64,000 nt of DNA from Elusimicrobiota bacterium (GTDB taxonomy: Bacteria; Elusimicrobiota; Elusimicrobia; FEN-1173; JAKLIF01), in assembly GCA_022709755.1 (NCBI GenBank), contig JAKLIF010000007.1, positions 123,280 through 187,279 on the forward strand, in the 5' to 3' direction. The position numbers and the translations under genes were made by a program. This document shows positions 44,216-53,703 of this stretch, in pieces. The notes below the pieces were generated by a model that saw nothing but the letters and a program-made list of their open reading frames with translations, was not told the DNA's origin and searched no databases. The number at the start of each line of letters is the position of its first letter. Within the stretch, counting starts at the first letter, position 1.

Positions 44216-45160
44216 TCAACGGATCAGTTTGATCCGTTTCATGGGGAGGTATAAGAACCATGCTCGTCCTTTGACATATTGATCGGGGAGCGGCCCCCAG
44301 AAACGGGCATCGAACGACCTGTCCCGGTTGTCCCCCATCACGAAGTAATATCCCTGGGGGATGGTGATCGGACCGAAATGATCACGGACCATTTCCCCCG
44401 CGGACTGGGCCAAGGTGCCTTCCTGCCAGTATTTCTGGAACTCTTCCGCGGACGGATACGGGCGGAGAGGCGGGATGACGTAACTGTCGTCGAAATTGAC
44501 ATAGCTCTCGCTCAGGGGCTGCCCGTTGACATACACCACTTTTTTCCGTATTTCGATCACGTCGCCGGGCAGACCGATGGCGCGTTTGATGAAATCCTTA
44601 CCGTAGTGGGGGTTCTCCTTGTCTTCCGTCGGGAAACGGAACACGACGACATCCCCCCGTTGGATCTTCCGGAATCGCCAGATCTTCTTCGAGGTCAACG
44701 GGATCCTCGTGCCATAGATGAACTTATTGACGAAGAGATGGTCCCCCTCCAACAACGTCATCCGCATCGAACCGGAGGGGATCTTGAATGCCTGGACGAA
44801 GAAATACATGATGAAAGCGGCCAGGAGGATGGCTGAAAAGCCGGTGTCGGACCATTCCAGGTCATCCGCCATCATGAGCAGGGACGTCTCGGCGTCCCGG
44901 GGACGGAAGAATCTCCACAGGACCCCCCAGGCGGACCCGATCAACCCCAAACCCACCATCAATTTGATCGAAAGATCCGGCCGTTCCCAATAAGAACTGA
45001 GCAGGGACCCGGCGACGATGCCGACCAGCGCCCAGAACAATCCGTGCATCACCGCGGTCAGCTTCCATTGTCCCGCCCGGGATTCCCTCCGGAGGAACAG
45101 CCTGAGCAGGAGCGAATAGGCCCCGCACGCGATCGAAATCCAAAACAATTTAGCTTCCAT
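44216..45160 (-). CDS. lepB: Signal peptidase I
   Basis: Cleaves signal peptides of Sec and Tat exported proteins. The 314-aa protein has three extra N-terminal membrane helices before the usual anchor (about 107-126). The catalytic serine is Ser131 in IPSGSM, the general base Lys192 in IKRAIGLPGD, and box E is VMGDNRDRSFDARFWG. The large N-terminal helical part is longer than in the E. coli enzyme. It lies 24 bp after lepA, a common pairing (lepA-lepB). Confidence 0.95.
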   Translation of the reverse strand: MEAKLFWISIACGAYSLLLRLFLRRESRAGQWKLTAVMHGLFWALVGIVAGSLLSSYWERPDLSIKLMVGLGLIGSAWGVLWRFFRPRDAETSLLMMADDLEWSDTGFSAILLAAFIMYFFVQAFKIPSGSMRMTLLEGDHLFVNKFIYGTRIPLTSKKIWRFRKIQRGDVVVFRFPTEDKENPHYGKDFIKRAIGLPGDVIEIRKKVVYVNGQPLSESYVNFDDSYVIPPLRPYPSAEEFQKYWQEGTLAQSAGEMVRDHFGPITIPQGYYFVMGDNRDRSFDARFWGPLPDQYVKGRAWFLYLPMKRIKLIR

Positions 45161-45184
45161 TTGAATGGCCCTTTCCCGATAGGA

Positions 45185-46984
45185 TCACGACGGTTCGTCC
45201 ATCTTCAGGACAGCCAGGAAAGCTTCCTGGGGGATCTCCACCCGTCCGAACTGTTTCATCTTCTTCTTCCCTTCCTTCTGTTTTTCCAAAAGTTTCCGCT
45301 TGCGGGTGATGTCCCCTCCGTAACACTTCGCCAAAACGTCCTTCCTCAAGGACCGGATGTTCTCCCGGGCGATGACACGGCTGCCCACCTTGGCCTGGAT
45401 GGGCACTTCGAACATCTGGCGCGGGATGATCTCCCGCAGGCGTTCGGCCATCTTCCGCCCCTGCTGATACGACGTCTCTTCGGGCACGATGGAGGAGAAC
45501 GCGTCCACGACGTCATTGTTGATCAGTATCTCCAGTTTGACCAGGTCGCCCGGACGATGACCGACATGCTCATAGTCGAAAGAGGCGTATCCCTTGGAAA
45601 CCGACTTCAACTGATCGTAAAAATCGATGATGATCTCCGCCAGGGGCATCTCATACTTGATCACGACGCGCGTGAGCGTCATGTAGCGCATGTCCACGAA
45701 AGTCCCCCGCCGGTCCTGACAGAGCCGCATGACGGCCCCCACGTATTCCGAGGGAAGAACCATCGTGGCCAACACATAGGGCTCCTCCACGGATTGGATA
45801 TCTCCATGGGGCGGGAATTGAGCCGGGTTGTCGATCTGCATCTTCTGCCCGCCCAAGGTCGTCACGTGATAGACCACGTTCGGGGCCGTGACGAGCAGGT
45901 CCAGTTTAAACTCCCGCTGCAACCGTTCCTTGATGATATCGAGATGCAGGAGCCCCAGGAACCCGCAACGAAACCCGAACCCCAGGGAGACGGAGGTCTC
46001 CGGTTGATAGAAGAAAGCCGAATCCTGCAGGTGAAGTTTCTCGATTGAACTCCGGAGCGTCACATAATCGGCTTGCGCCATCGGATAGAGTCCCGCGAAG
46101 ACGAACGGCTTCATCTCCCGGTAACCGGGATGGGGCCGGGTGGTCGGCCGCGCCGACTCCGTCAGAGTGTCCCCGACCTTGACCTGGTGGATGTCCTTGA
46201 TACCGCAGATCACGTATCCGACCTCTCCGGCCGACAGCCGGTCCGCCTTGACATACTTCATCCGGAGATGACCGACCTCCTCCACCTCATAGGACGCGCC
46301 GGTCGCCACGAAGGTCACCTTCATGCCGGCCCGGAGCGCTCCATCCAACAGCCGGACATAGATGATGACCCCGCGATAGGAATCGAAAATCGAATCGAAC
46401 ACCAGGGCGGACAGGGGCGACTCCGGATCGCCTTGGGGAGCGGGAATCTTCAGGGCAATCGCCTCCAGCACCTCCTTCACTCCTTTCCCCTCCTTGGCGC
46501 TGACCGGCAACGGATCCCCCGTCAAACCCAGATCGCGGATCTGTTTCTTCACCCCCTCGATATCAGCGGACGGGAGGTCGATCTTATTGATGACGGGGAT
46601 CAGTTCCAATCCCGACTCCTGAGCCAAGATGGCGTTGGCCAACGTCTGCGCCTCGACGCCCTGGGAGGCATCCACCAACAGGAGAGCGCCCTCGCACGCC
46701 GCCATGGCGCGGCTAACTTCATAGGTGAAATCGACATGACCGGGCGTGTCGATCAGGTTGAAGACGGAAGGGGTTCCGGACGACGGGGTATGGTTCATCC
46801 GGACGGCTTTGGCCTTGATGGTGATCCCTCTCTCCCGCTCGAGTTCCATGCCATCCAAGATCTGGGCTCGCATGTCGCGGGTCTGGACGGTGCCCGTCGC
46901 CTCGAGGAGACGGTCGGCCAACGTGCTCTTCCCGTGATCGATGTGGGCGATGATGCAGAAGTTCCGGATGTGATCGATGAACAT
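45185..46984 (-). CDS. lepA: Elongation factor 4 (LepA)
   Basis: Translational GTPase of 599 aa that acts in ribosome back-translocation or 30S biogenesis. G1 is AHIDHGKS, followed by RGITIKAKAV (switch I), DTPGHVDF and NKIDLP (G4). Domains II, III and V follow, and the LepA-specific C-terminal domain includes AKCYGGDITRKRKLLEKQKEGKKKMK, of which only the start is quoted here as AKCYGGDITRKRKL. It follows ptsI by 43 bp. Confidence 0.97.
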   Translation of the reverse strand: MFIDHIRNFCIIAHIDHGKSTLADRLLEATGTVQTRDMRAQILDGMELERERGITIKAKAVRMNHTPSSGTPSVFNLIDTPGHVDFTYEVSRAMAACEGALLLVDASQGVEAQTLANAILAQESGLELIPVINKIDLPSADIEGVKKQIRDLGLTGDPLPVSAKEGKGVKEVLEAIALKIPAPQGDPESPLSALVFDSIFDSYRGVIIYVRLLDGALRAGMKVTFVATGASYEVEEVGHLRMKYVKADRLSAGEVGYVICGIKDIHQVKVGDTLTESARPTTRPHPGYREMKPFVFAGLYPMAQADYVTLRSSIEKLHLQDSAFFYQPETSVSLGFGFRCGFLGLLHLDIIKERLQREFKLDLLVTAPNVVYHVTTLGGQKMQIDNPAQFPPHGDIQSVEEPYVLATMVLPSEYVGAVMRLCQDRRGTFVDMRYMTLTRVVIKYEMPLAEIIIDFYDQLKSVSKGYASFDYEHVGHRPGDLVKLEILINNDVVDAFSSIVPEETSYQQGRKMAERLREIIPRQMFEVPIQAKVGSRVIARENIRSLRKDVLAKCYGGDITRKRKLLEKQKEGKKKMKQFGRVEIPQEAFLAVLKMDEPS

Positions 46985-47027
46985 GAGGGGGTGTATCCGA
47001 AGTTCGGAGAGAGGGCTGCTCCCGATT

Positions 47028-48809
47028 TCAGGGAGAACTCAGCCCGCGAAGCTTTTGATTGATATTTTCGACGGTCGGATTCTTCAGGATATCCTGCGCC
47101 AACGACTGAGAATCGCCATAGCGGAGGCCCCGGATGGTCTCCTTCAGCTTCGGGACCGCGGCCGGCACGACGGAGAATTCATCGAGCCCCATCCCCAGAA
47201 GGATCCCCGTCAGTTCGGGTTCGGAGGCCATCTCGCCGCACATCCCGACCCATTTGCCGACCTTGTGGGCCTCCCACGTCGTCTGAGCGATCAGGCGGAG
47301 GATGGCCGGGTGAAGCGGGTTGTAGAGATCGGCGACGCTTTCGTTCACGCGGTCGACCCCGAGCGTGTATTGGATGAGATCGTTGGTCCCGATGGACATG
47401 AAATCCACTTCCTGCGCCAATTGATCCACGATGAGAGCCGCCGACGGGATCTCGATCATGATGCCCATCTCGATGTGTTCGTCGAACGGGTGTCCTTCCC
47501 GCCTCATCTCAGCTTTCACCTCATCGACGATGCGACGGGCCGCGCGGACCTCCTCGATGCAGGAGACCATGGGGAACATGATCTTGACCTTCCCCTCATT
47601 GGAAGCTCGCAGGATCGCCCGGATCTGGATGCGGAAGATCTCGGGATGTTTCAAACACAAGCGGATGCCCCGGAGTCCCATGAACGGATTCTGCTCGGAT
47701 CCGCCGGCATTCCCCAGGCCGAAATCCATCAGCTTGTCGCCGCCGATGTCCACCGTGCGGATGATGACGGAATAGGGGAGGACCGACCGGGCCACGCGGA
47801 CATAGTATTCGTAGTGTTCCAGTTCCGTCGGCAAGGCCTTGCGGTTAAGATACAGAAACTCCGTCCGAAAGAGGCCGACCCCCTCGGCTCCGTGGGAAAC
47901 CACGGATTTGACGTCTTCGGGAGAATCGATGTTGGCGGCGAGTGAAACGCGGTGCCCGTCGAGCGTTGTGGCGGGCTGGTTCTTCAGTTTCTCCAGTTCC
48001 TTCCCCTTGGCCGCGCGGATCTCCTTTTCCCGTTTGTAATTCTCGATGACGTCGGCTTGCGGGTTGATGAGGACGGTCCCGCTGTATCCGTCCACGATCA
48101 GAATATCCCCCTGGTGCACATGGCGGGTGATGTCTCGCAGACCGACCACAGCCGGGATCTCGAGGGACTGGGCCAAGATGGCCGTGTGCGATGTCTTGCC
48201 GCCGATGTCGGTGATGAACCCTTCGGAGAGATGGGTTCGCAGATGGAGCGTGTCGGAGGGAGTCAGGTTATGGGCGACGACCACGCACCGTTCGGTCAGG
48301 TTGAACGTGGGCTGTTTGGCCCGCCCCATCAAGTGCATGAGGATCTTCCGGCCGACGTCGAGGATATCGTGACGTCTTTCGCGGAAATACTCGTCGGGGG
48401 CGGCTTCCAATGTCTTCACCGCTCCCGCGACCGCGTCCGACAACGCGTACTCCGCGTTCACCCGGTTCTGTGTGATGTGTTTCACGACATCTTTGGTGAT
48501 GAGCGGATCTTCCAGGATCAGGATATAGGCTTCGATGAGGCGGACGTGTGATTTACCGAGGAGTTTGAGGACCTGTTGTTGGATGCCCAGCATCTCCTTC
48601 TTGGTTTCGGCCAGGGCGTTGCGGAACCGCGTCACTTCCGCCTTGATGGATTCGGGCGGGACCTGCCATCGGCCGACGGCGAGGTCCGTCTCCTCGGCGA
48701 ACACACAGGCCTTGCCGATGGCGATCCCCGGGGACGCGGGGATGCCCCGGAACACGCGGCTGGCGTTCTTTTCGAAAGGATGGGACTGTTGCGGCAAGGG
48801 GTCGGTCAT
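47028..48809 (-). CDS. ptsI: PTS enzyme I (PEP:protein phosphotransferase)
   Basis: Takes phosphate from PEP and passes it to HPr. The 593-aa protein has the phospho-histidine His208 in GGKTSHTAIL, the PEP-binding GVGLFRTEFLYL, and the C-terminal IEIPSAALI and GMCGEMASE (catalytic Cys). Compared with E. coli, about 17 residues are added at the N terminus before RVFRGIPASPGIAIG. It follows the HPr gene by 22 bp. Confidence 0.97.
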   Translation of the reverse strand: MTDPLPQQSHPFEKNASRVFRGIPASPGIAIGKACVFAEETDLAVGRWQVPPESIKAEVTRFRNALAETKKEMLGIQQQVLKLLGKSHVRLIEAYILILEDPLITKDVVKHITQNRVNAEYALSDAVAGAVKTLEAAPDEYFRERRHDILDVGRKILMHLMGRAKQPTFNLTERCVVVAHNLTPSDTLHLRTHLSEGFITDIGGKTSHTAILAQSLEIPAVVGLRDITRHVHQGDILIVDGYSGTVLINPQADVIENYKREKEIRAAKGKELEKLKNQPATTLDGHRVSLAANIDSPEDVKSVVSHGAEGVGLFRTEFLYLNRKALPTELEHYEYYVRVARSVLPYSVIIRTVDIGGDKLMDFGLGNAGGSEQNPFMGLRGIRLCLKHPEIFRIQIRAILRASNEGKVKIMFPMVSCIEEVRAARRIVDEVKAEMRREGHPFDEHIEMGIMIEIPSAALIVDQLAQEVDFMSIGTNDLIQYTLGVDRVNESVADLYNPLHPAILRLIAQTTWEAHKVGKWVGMCGEMASEPELTGILLGMGLDEFSVVPAAVPKLKETIRGLRYGDSQSLAQDILKNPTVENINQKLRGLSSP

Positions 48810-48831
48810 TGTTGATTCACCGGGCGGATGG

Positions 48832-49098
48832 TCATTCCTCGTCGAACTTCCGCTGGAACAAATCCTCGAGAGCCTTCAAGAGGTCCTCCTCATCGGGCCC
48901 CGTGACGATGATCCGGATTTCCGACCCGTTCTCCGCCGCCAGGGTCAGGAGACCCATGATGCTCTTCCCGTTCACTTCCTGTTCCTCCTTGATGACGCGG
49001 ATCTCGGAAACATAGCGGTGTGTCGTCTGGACGAAAAGAGCCGCCGGACGCGCATGAAGTCCCAGCTTATTCTTCACCACAAAAACATTTTCTTTCAT
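48832..49098 (-). CDS. ptsH: Phosphocarrier protein HPr
   Basis: An 88-aa phosphocarrier. His15 in LGLHARPAA takes phosphate from enzyme I, and Ser46 in VNGKSIMGLL is the target of HPr kinase, which is encoded in the same region (54733-55725). Both sites match the Gram-positive-type HPr exactly. The stop is 22 bp before ptsI and the start 13 bp after the EIID gene. Confidence 0.96.
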   Translation of the reverse strand: MKENVFVVKNKLGLHARPAALFVQTTHRYVSEIRVIKEEQEVNGKSIMGLLTLAAENGSEIRIIVTGPDEEDLLKALEDLFQRKFDEE

Positions 49099-49111
49099 AG
49101 CCTCTCCAAAG

Positions 49112-49915
49112 TCATATCACACCCGCCACGGACAGTAAAACGAATCCAATCACCCAGATGTACAGCAGATGGGATGAAGTCACCTTTTTCGTGAAGATCA
49201 GAAAGAACAGGCTGACGGGAACAAAGATCCCGCTCCACAACAATCCCTTCTCGAACCGGAGACACAAGGTCATGAGCGCTCCGACCGTCAGGCCGATTCC
49301 CAACAGATAGACCCATTGAACGACGCTTTGAACGTTCAAACGAACCAGGAAAGGGATCACCTGGACCTTCAGATAAAACCCATGGAAGACCCCCCAATAC
49401 CGCATGAAGAAATTCAACCCGTTATAAATCAACAGGAACAACAGCGGGATGAAAAGCCACTCTTTCCCGACGAAATGCCATCCGATGGCGACAGCCAGGA
49501 TGGCGCTGAACGGGCGCCAAGCGGCCCAGAAGATCGTGTCGCCCAACGCGGCCAGCGGACCGGCCATATATTCCTTCACCGAATGGATCTGGTCCCGGCT
49601 GACCGCCCCGCGACGGACATGCTCCTGTTCCAAACCGGCGACGACCCCGAGGACCACGTTCGCCATGCAGGGGTGCGTGTTGAAGAATTCCAGGTGGCGG
49701 AAAGCGACGTCGCGCCTCTCCCTCTTGTCCGGGTAAAGGCGCTTCAGCACCGGCCACAGGGAAAAGAGGAACCCCACGTTCTGCATGCGATGAAAATTCC
49801 ACCAGGCCTGGATCAAAAAAGCGCGGACGAGGACCCGGGCCAAGTCCACCAATCGGACGGAACGATTCTCCCGACCGGAAGGACCGCCACAGTCCGACAC
49901 ATCCCTGTTGTTCAT
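49112..49915 (-). CDS. PTS system mannose/fructose/sorbose family EIID component
   Basis: A 267-aa membrane subunit of the mannose-class permease. RVLVRAFLIQAWWNFHRMQNVGF at the start (quoted in part: AFLIQAWWNFHRMQ), FNTHPCMANVVLGVVAGLE and GPLAALGDTIFWAAWRPF are the EIID family motifs; membrane helices lie in the C-terminal third. The open frame begins earlier, inside the EIIC gene; the ATG at 49915 overlaps the EIIC stop (ATGA) and gives the usual length. Confidence 0.9.
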   Translation of the reverse strand: MNNRDVSDCGGPSGRENRSVRLVDLARVLVRAFLIQAWWNFHRMQNVGFLFSLWPVLKRLYPDKRERRDVAFRHLEFFNTHPCMANVVLGVVAGLEQEHVRRGAVSRDQIHSVKEYMAGPLAALGDTIFWAAWRPFSAILAVAIGWHFVGKEWLFIPLLFLLIYNGLNFFMRYWGVFHGFYLKVQVIPFLVRLNVQSVVQWVYLLGIGLTVGALMTLCLRFEKGLLWSGIFVPVSLFFLIFTKKVTSSHLLYIWVIGFVLLSVAGVI

Positions 49916-50586
49916 TGCCTCAAGAAGGGGATTGTCCATGAGAACAGATTCTTCTCCCTTTTTAAGAAGTAGGCCAGCACCGCCGTGAACGCCAAGATGG
50001 GGATGGCCAATCCGGCCAGCTTCAGCCCGCGCAAAACAGTGGCGGGACAATGAGACAGCGCCACGTTCACCAGGGCCGTCCCCACGATGACCATCACGAA
50101 ATAGAACACGAAATTCTTCACGAACCAGATCAGGAGCGACACCCCGAGAGCCTTCGTGAGGATGGACTCACGGCCCGCCACCAGGTTCTTGCTGACCCAG
50201 TAATTGAACCATCGGTTCTGACGCCTCACCCAGATGTCGCCATAACGGCTCAATATCCCGACGGGAACCGAGAGCATCAGGCTGATCACCAGGGACTCCA
50301 GACCCGGCTTGATGGAGCACAGGCTCCACACGATGGCCAACCCCCCGATGATGGCGGTATCCATCGGCCATTCTCCGACGGGAATCACCCTCACCCAGAG
50401 CAATTCGGCGATGACCCCCACCAATAAACCCAACGCGGGGTTGCCGAGGAGCCAGCCCATGAGGGGAGCCACCACCAGCGGGCGGGAGACGACGAGCCCC
50501 TGTCCCCAAGCGCACTGGTCCAAAGACAACACGGCGTAGATCAAACTCAATTTCAACCAACCGCCGAGGAAGAACGTCGACATCAT
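49912..50586 (-). CDS. PTS system mannose/fructose/sorbose family EIIC component
   Basis: A 224-aa integral membrane sugar-channel subunit with about six helices. SLDQCAWGQGLVVSRPLVVAPLMG (quoted in part: SRPLVVAPLMGWLLGN), GLLVGVIAELLWVRVIPVG and PMDTAIIGGLAI follow the family pattern closely. It is a little shorter than the roughly 260 aa of E. coli ManY. Substrate specificity cannot be read. The start overlaps the GH57 stop (ATGA), so the two are coupled. Confidence 0.9.
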   Translation of the reverse strand: MMSTFFLGGWLKLSLIYAVLSLDQCAWGQGLVVSRPLVVAPLMGWLLGNPALGLLVGVIAELLWVRVIPVGEWPMDTAIIGGLAIVWSLCSIKPGLESLVISLMLSVPVGILSRYGDIWVRRQNRWFNYWVSKNLVAGRESILTKALGVSLLIWFVKNFVFYFVMVIVGTALVNVALSHCPATVLRGLKLAGLAIPILAFTAVLAYFLKREKNLFSWTIPFLRQ

Positions 50587-52715
50587 TTCTTATCCGCCGA
50601 CAGTCGGATGGACAACTCGAACGTCTGTTTCGGGTTCAAAGTCATGCGCCAATGGGGCAACAGCACGAGCCCCTGGAACGTCTTCTCGAACCCCTCCTCG
50701 GACTGGGAGACCGTCTCCAGCGGAAATGACCACCACTGAGACACGGGGTCGCACTGGCACCGAACGACCACGGGGCGCGCCCGATCCGGACACTCCCACC
50801 GGTCCTCCAGCACGGTTTCCTCGCCCTTGTCGGCGAAGGACAGCGCCAACTCGACGGAAAACCACATCTCCAAACCCTGATCTTCCTTGTTCGTGATCCG
50901 ATAATCGGCGGAGATGTTCCCGTCTTCCTGCAGATAAAGTGTCTTTTCCACATGGATCCGCGCCCAGAGATCGTTCGACGAGTGCACCGGTTTAGCCCAG
51001 ACATGTCCCTCCCGCGACAATTGGATCCACGCATCCTTCCGTGTCTTCCCGTATTTGTAGTCGTAAGACCCCAGGACAAAATCGCCCTGTTCCCCATATT
51101 GGGCCTTTTTGAACGCGTCCAATCCGACCGAGGAATGGAGGAAATGATCCAGGAAGAGGGCTCGTCGATGCCAATCGTAGAACAGGATCTGCTCCAACCC
51201 TTCCTGCTTGGCCGGCATCCGGTCGTGGATCGTTCTGACCTGATCGCTCTTCTCTTGTTTTTTCTGAGAGGCCTCCCGGATCTGGGAGTGATACGCCTCG
51301 GGATGGCGGCTCAGGATATCCAAAAAATTGATCTCCAGATCCTTCCGATCCCATTCGAAGATCCCTCCCCCCTGAGACGGCGCGCAGTAAATGTTGCCGG
51401 CCCCGGACTGGGCCAGGATCTCGGGATGGCCGTCCATGTCGAAATCCTTCACCTGGAGGTCCGCCCAAAAAGCGTCGGAATCGTGAAGCCTCCGGTCGGC
51501 CAACCGTTCCGCCCGGAGCAACCGCTCATAAACGGCATGGCGCAGATGGGGCAGGTAGAGTCCCCCGAAGACGCCGTGCCAATAGGGACAGTTGCATTGC
51601 CCTCCCCACAAAGCATCCATCATCTCGCGCGTAGCGGGATCCGCCGGGACCCCCTCCCCCGTCTTCAAGGAGTGGGGCTTGACCAGAGAGCGGTGAACTT
51701 TTTCGCTCACCTGCAGCATCTTCTTGTGCAAATTGTTGGATTCCGGATATTTCGTCAAAAAATTGCGCCACATTCCGCCTCGCAGATAGGTGAGGAGATC
51801 CTCTCCACCGGGTTGCCTCTTGATCAGCTCCGACAACCGATGGAACGTCTCCGCCGCGTGGACCGGCAGGGTCCACTCTCCCATCTCGTGATAGGACCCC
51901 GTGGGCAGATAGACCCGTCCTCGGGCCGGGACTCGCGCCATGTATTCGGACAGAGTCTCCGTCTTGATCCACGAAGAATTGGCGCTGAGGGCCTCGAAGA
52001 ACCGCTCGAGCCAGCGGCGCTTATAGCACAGGTCGTTCGTTCCCGGCCACAGGCCGAATTTTTCCCCGTCGTCGAACATGACCAACGCCCGTTCTCCCGT
52101 ATCGTCCGCCCAACGGCCGAACTCGGCGACGACCTCCTCGGGATCGCGGAACGGGATCATGTATCTCAATTTCTGGGAGATCGGGAACACCGCCAGGGGA
52201 TGGCCCTCGTTCTCCGTCATGAAATATCCCGTCAAATCCGCCTCGCGGCATCCCGCCGACAGGAAATGGGCGCTATCCAACAAGGTATAACGGATTCCCG
52301 CGCGCGCCAGCGCCTTCGGCAAATGAGGTTCCCACACGCGTTCGGCCAACCACAATCCCTGAGGGGTCGTGCCGATCGTCTCCTTGAGGAAACGGTTCAT
52401 TTTACGGATCTGTCCCTGTTGGTCGTCATCCGGCAAGACGGTGAGGATCGGCTCATAATAGCCGCCGGTCAACACCTCCGCCCGCCCCTCCCGGACAAGC
52501 CCCTTCAGTTCGTCGCAATAGGCCGGCTGATTCTCCAAGAGCCAATCCCACAACGGGCCCGTGGTGTGGTAGGAGAACTTCAGATTGGGAAAACGCCGGG
52601 CGACGTCCAGAAAAGGCCGATAGGATTTATCGAACGCCATCTGAAAGACGGACCCGAAATTCCCCACCGGCTGGTGGTTGTGAACGCCCAGCAAAAATGT
52701 GATCTGATTTCCCAT
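50583..52715 (-). CDS. GH57 family 4-alpha-glucanotransferase / alpha-amylase
   Basis: A 710-aa cytoplasmic enzyme (no signal peptide) acting on alpha-1,4-glucans. Motifs match Thermococcus litoralis 4-alpha-glucanotransferase: HNHQP at 12-16, the nucleophile Glu125 in WLAERVWEP, and the acid/base aspartate in MFDDGEKFG (215-216). DUF1925-like and DUF1926-like beta domains follow. It would rearrange maltodextrin or glycogen chains. A TTG at 52730 whose TTGA overlaps the EIIB stop is an alternative start. It sits between the EIIB and EIIC genes and is coupled to EIIC. Confidence 0.9.
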   Translation of the reverse strand: MGNQITFLLGVHNHQPVGNFGSVFQMAFDKSYRPFLDVARRFPNLKFSYHTTGPLWDWLLENQPAYCDELKGLVREGRAEVLTGGYYEPILTVLPDDDQQGQIRKMNRFLKETIGTTPQGLWLAERVWEPHLPKALARAGIRYTLLDSAHFLSAGCREADLTGYFMTENEGHPLAVFPISQKLRYMIPFRDPEEVVAEFGRWADDTGERALVMFDDGEKFGLWPGTNDLCYKRRWLERFFEALSANSSWIKTETLSEYMARVPARGRVYLPTGSYHEMGEWTLPVHAAETFHRLSELIKRQPGGEDLLTYLRGGMWRNFLTKYPESNNLHKKMLQVSEKVHRSLVKPHSLKTGEGVPADPATREMMDALWGGQCNCPYWHGVFGGLYLPHLRHAVYERLLRAERLADRRLHDSDAFWADLQVKDFDMDGHPEILAQSGAGNIYCAPSQGGGIFEWDRKDLEINFLDILSRHPEAYHSQIREASQKKQEKSDQVRTIHDRMPAKQEGLEQILFYDWHRRALFLDHFLHSSVGLDAFKKAQYGEQGDFVLGSYDYKYGKTRKDAWIQLSREGHVWAKPVHSSNDLWARIHVEKTLYLQEDGNISADYRITNKEDQGLEMWFSVELALSFADKGEETVLEDRWECPDRARPVVVRCQCDPVSQWWSFPLETVSQSEEGFEKTFQGLVLLPHWRMTLNPKQTFELSIRLSADKK

Positions 52716-52726
52716 AATCCGCTCGG

Positions 52727-53251
52727 TCAACCTCTCTCTTGTGAGACCTGCAACAACTGGAAATTCCTATCCGTCTTATTCAGGATCGCCACGATATCCC
52801 TGGATTCGTCGCAAGGAAGGATCCGCGTATCGATCGCCACCTTCTGTTGCAGGATGAACACCAAATCTTCCTTGTCTTGTTTACTCAACGAGATGGACGC
52901 CGTGACCTGTTTCCGGCCCGGGGCATCGTGGAGCCCGCCCAAGTTGACGCACTGGAAAACCACTCCGGCCTCGAGGAGCCGCCGGATCTCGCGAAGGCCG
53001 GGAGCCAGCAGGATGACCCTCTCCTTGTCCCACCGCCCCTCTTTCAGGGTCTCCGCCGCCGTCGAGACCGGCAGGACATGGAGCTGGACGTGAGCCGGCA
53101 CCGCCATCCGCATCAGGTCCGTCTGTAGCCCGTCCTGAGCGACCTCATCCGACACGACGACGACATGGTCGGTCGAAATATTCCTCATCCACCCCTCCAC
53201 GACTTGTCCGTGGATGAGACGATCATCGATGCGTACCAGCAAGAGTGTCAT
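52727..53251 (-). CDS. PTS system mannose/fructose/sorbose family EIIB component
   Basis: A 174-aa cytoplasmic phosphocarrier. The phospho-histidine is His14 in RIDDRLIHGQVVEGW, the family signature; GRWDKERVILLAPGLREIRRLL and VNLGGLH also fit. It passes phosphate from EIIA to the sugar in the EIIC/EIID channel. The frame is open 30 codons upstream, but the ATG at 53251 starts the conserved MTLLLVRIDDR. It lies 13 bp after the EIIA gene. Confidence 0.92.
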   Translation of the reverse strand: MTLLLVRIDDRLIHGQVVEGWMRNISTDHVVVVSDEVAQDGLQTDLMRMAVPAHVQLHVLPVSTAAETLKEGRWDKERVILLAPGLREIRRLLEAGVVFQCVNLGGLHDAPGRKQVTASISLSKQDKEDLVFILQQKVAIDTRILPCDESRDIVAILNKTDRNFQLLQVSQERG

Positions 53252-53264
53252 CGTGTCCGCGCGG

Positions 53265-53699
53265 TCAGGCGGCGGGTGAAGGTTTCGCCCCGCACGCGTT
53301 CTTGAGCCGTTCCAACGGGCGAAGGATGGTCCGAGGCCCATCCTCGGTCACCTTTTTCGCCAAATCCGTCAAAGCCAATTTATCCCGCGCCGAAACGGCC
53401 GCCAACAGAATCGGCATGTTGACCCCGGTCACCAACTCAAAATTCCAACGCCCCCCCCGGCACTGACGCAACGCCACGTTGCAGGGCGTTCCGCCGAACA
53501 TATCCACCAGGATCAGGACCCCGTCGGGGTTATAGAGTTCCTGAAGGGCCACCTGCACCTTCTTCTCGAAGGCGTCGGGCCCTTCGGAAGCATCCAACCC
53601 GAGGACGCGGACCGCCTCCTGATGTCCGACGATGGTCTCGGCGTTCGTCAGGAGTTCCTGTCCGAGACGCCCGTGGGTCACGATCAGAATCCCGATCAT
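53265..53699 (-). CDS. PTS system mannose-family EIIA component
   Basis: A 144-aa phosphocarrier of the EIIA-Man fold. MIGILIVTHGRLGQELL has the phospho-histidine His9, and ILVDMFGGTPCNVA and VTGVNMPILL are typical. It takes phosphate from HPr and gives it to EIIB. It is a separate protein, not fused to EIIB as in E. coli ManX. The ATG at 53699 is 4 bp after the rapZ stop. Confidence 0.93.
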   Translation of the reverse strand: MIGILIVTHGRLGQELLTNAETIVGHQEAVRVLGLDASEGPDAFEKKVQVALQELYNPDGVLILVDMFGGTPCNVALRQCRGGRWNFELVTGVNMPILLAAVSARDKLALTDLAKKVTEDGPRTILRPLERLKNACGAKPSPAA

Positions 53700-53703
53700 G
53701 GGA

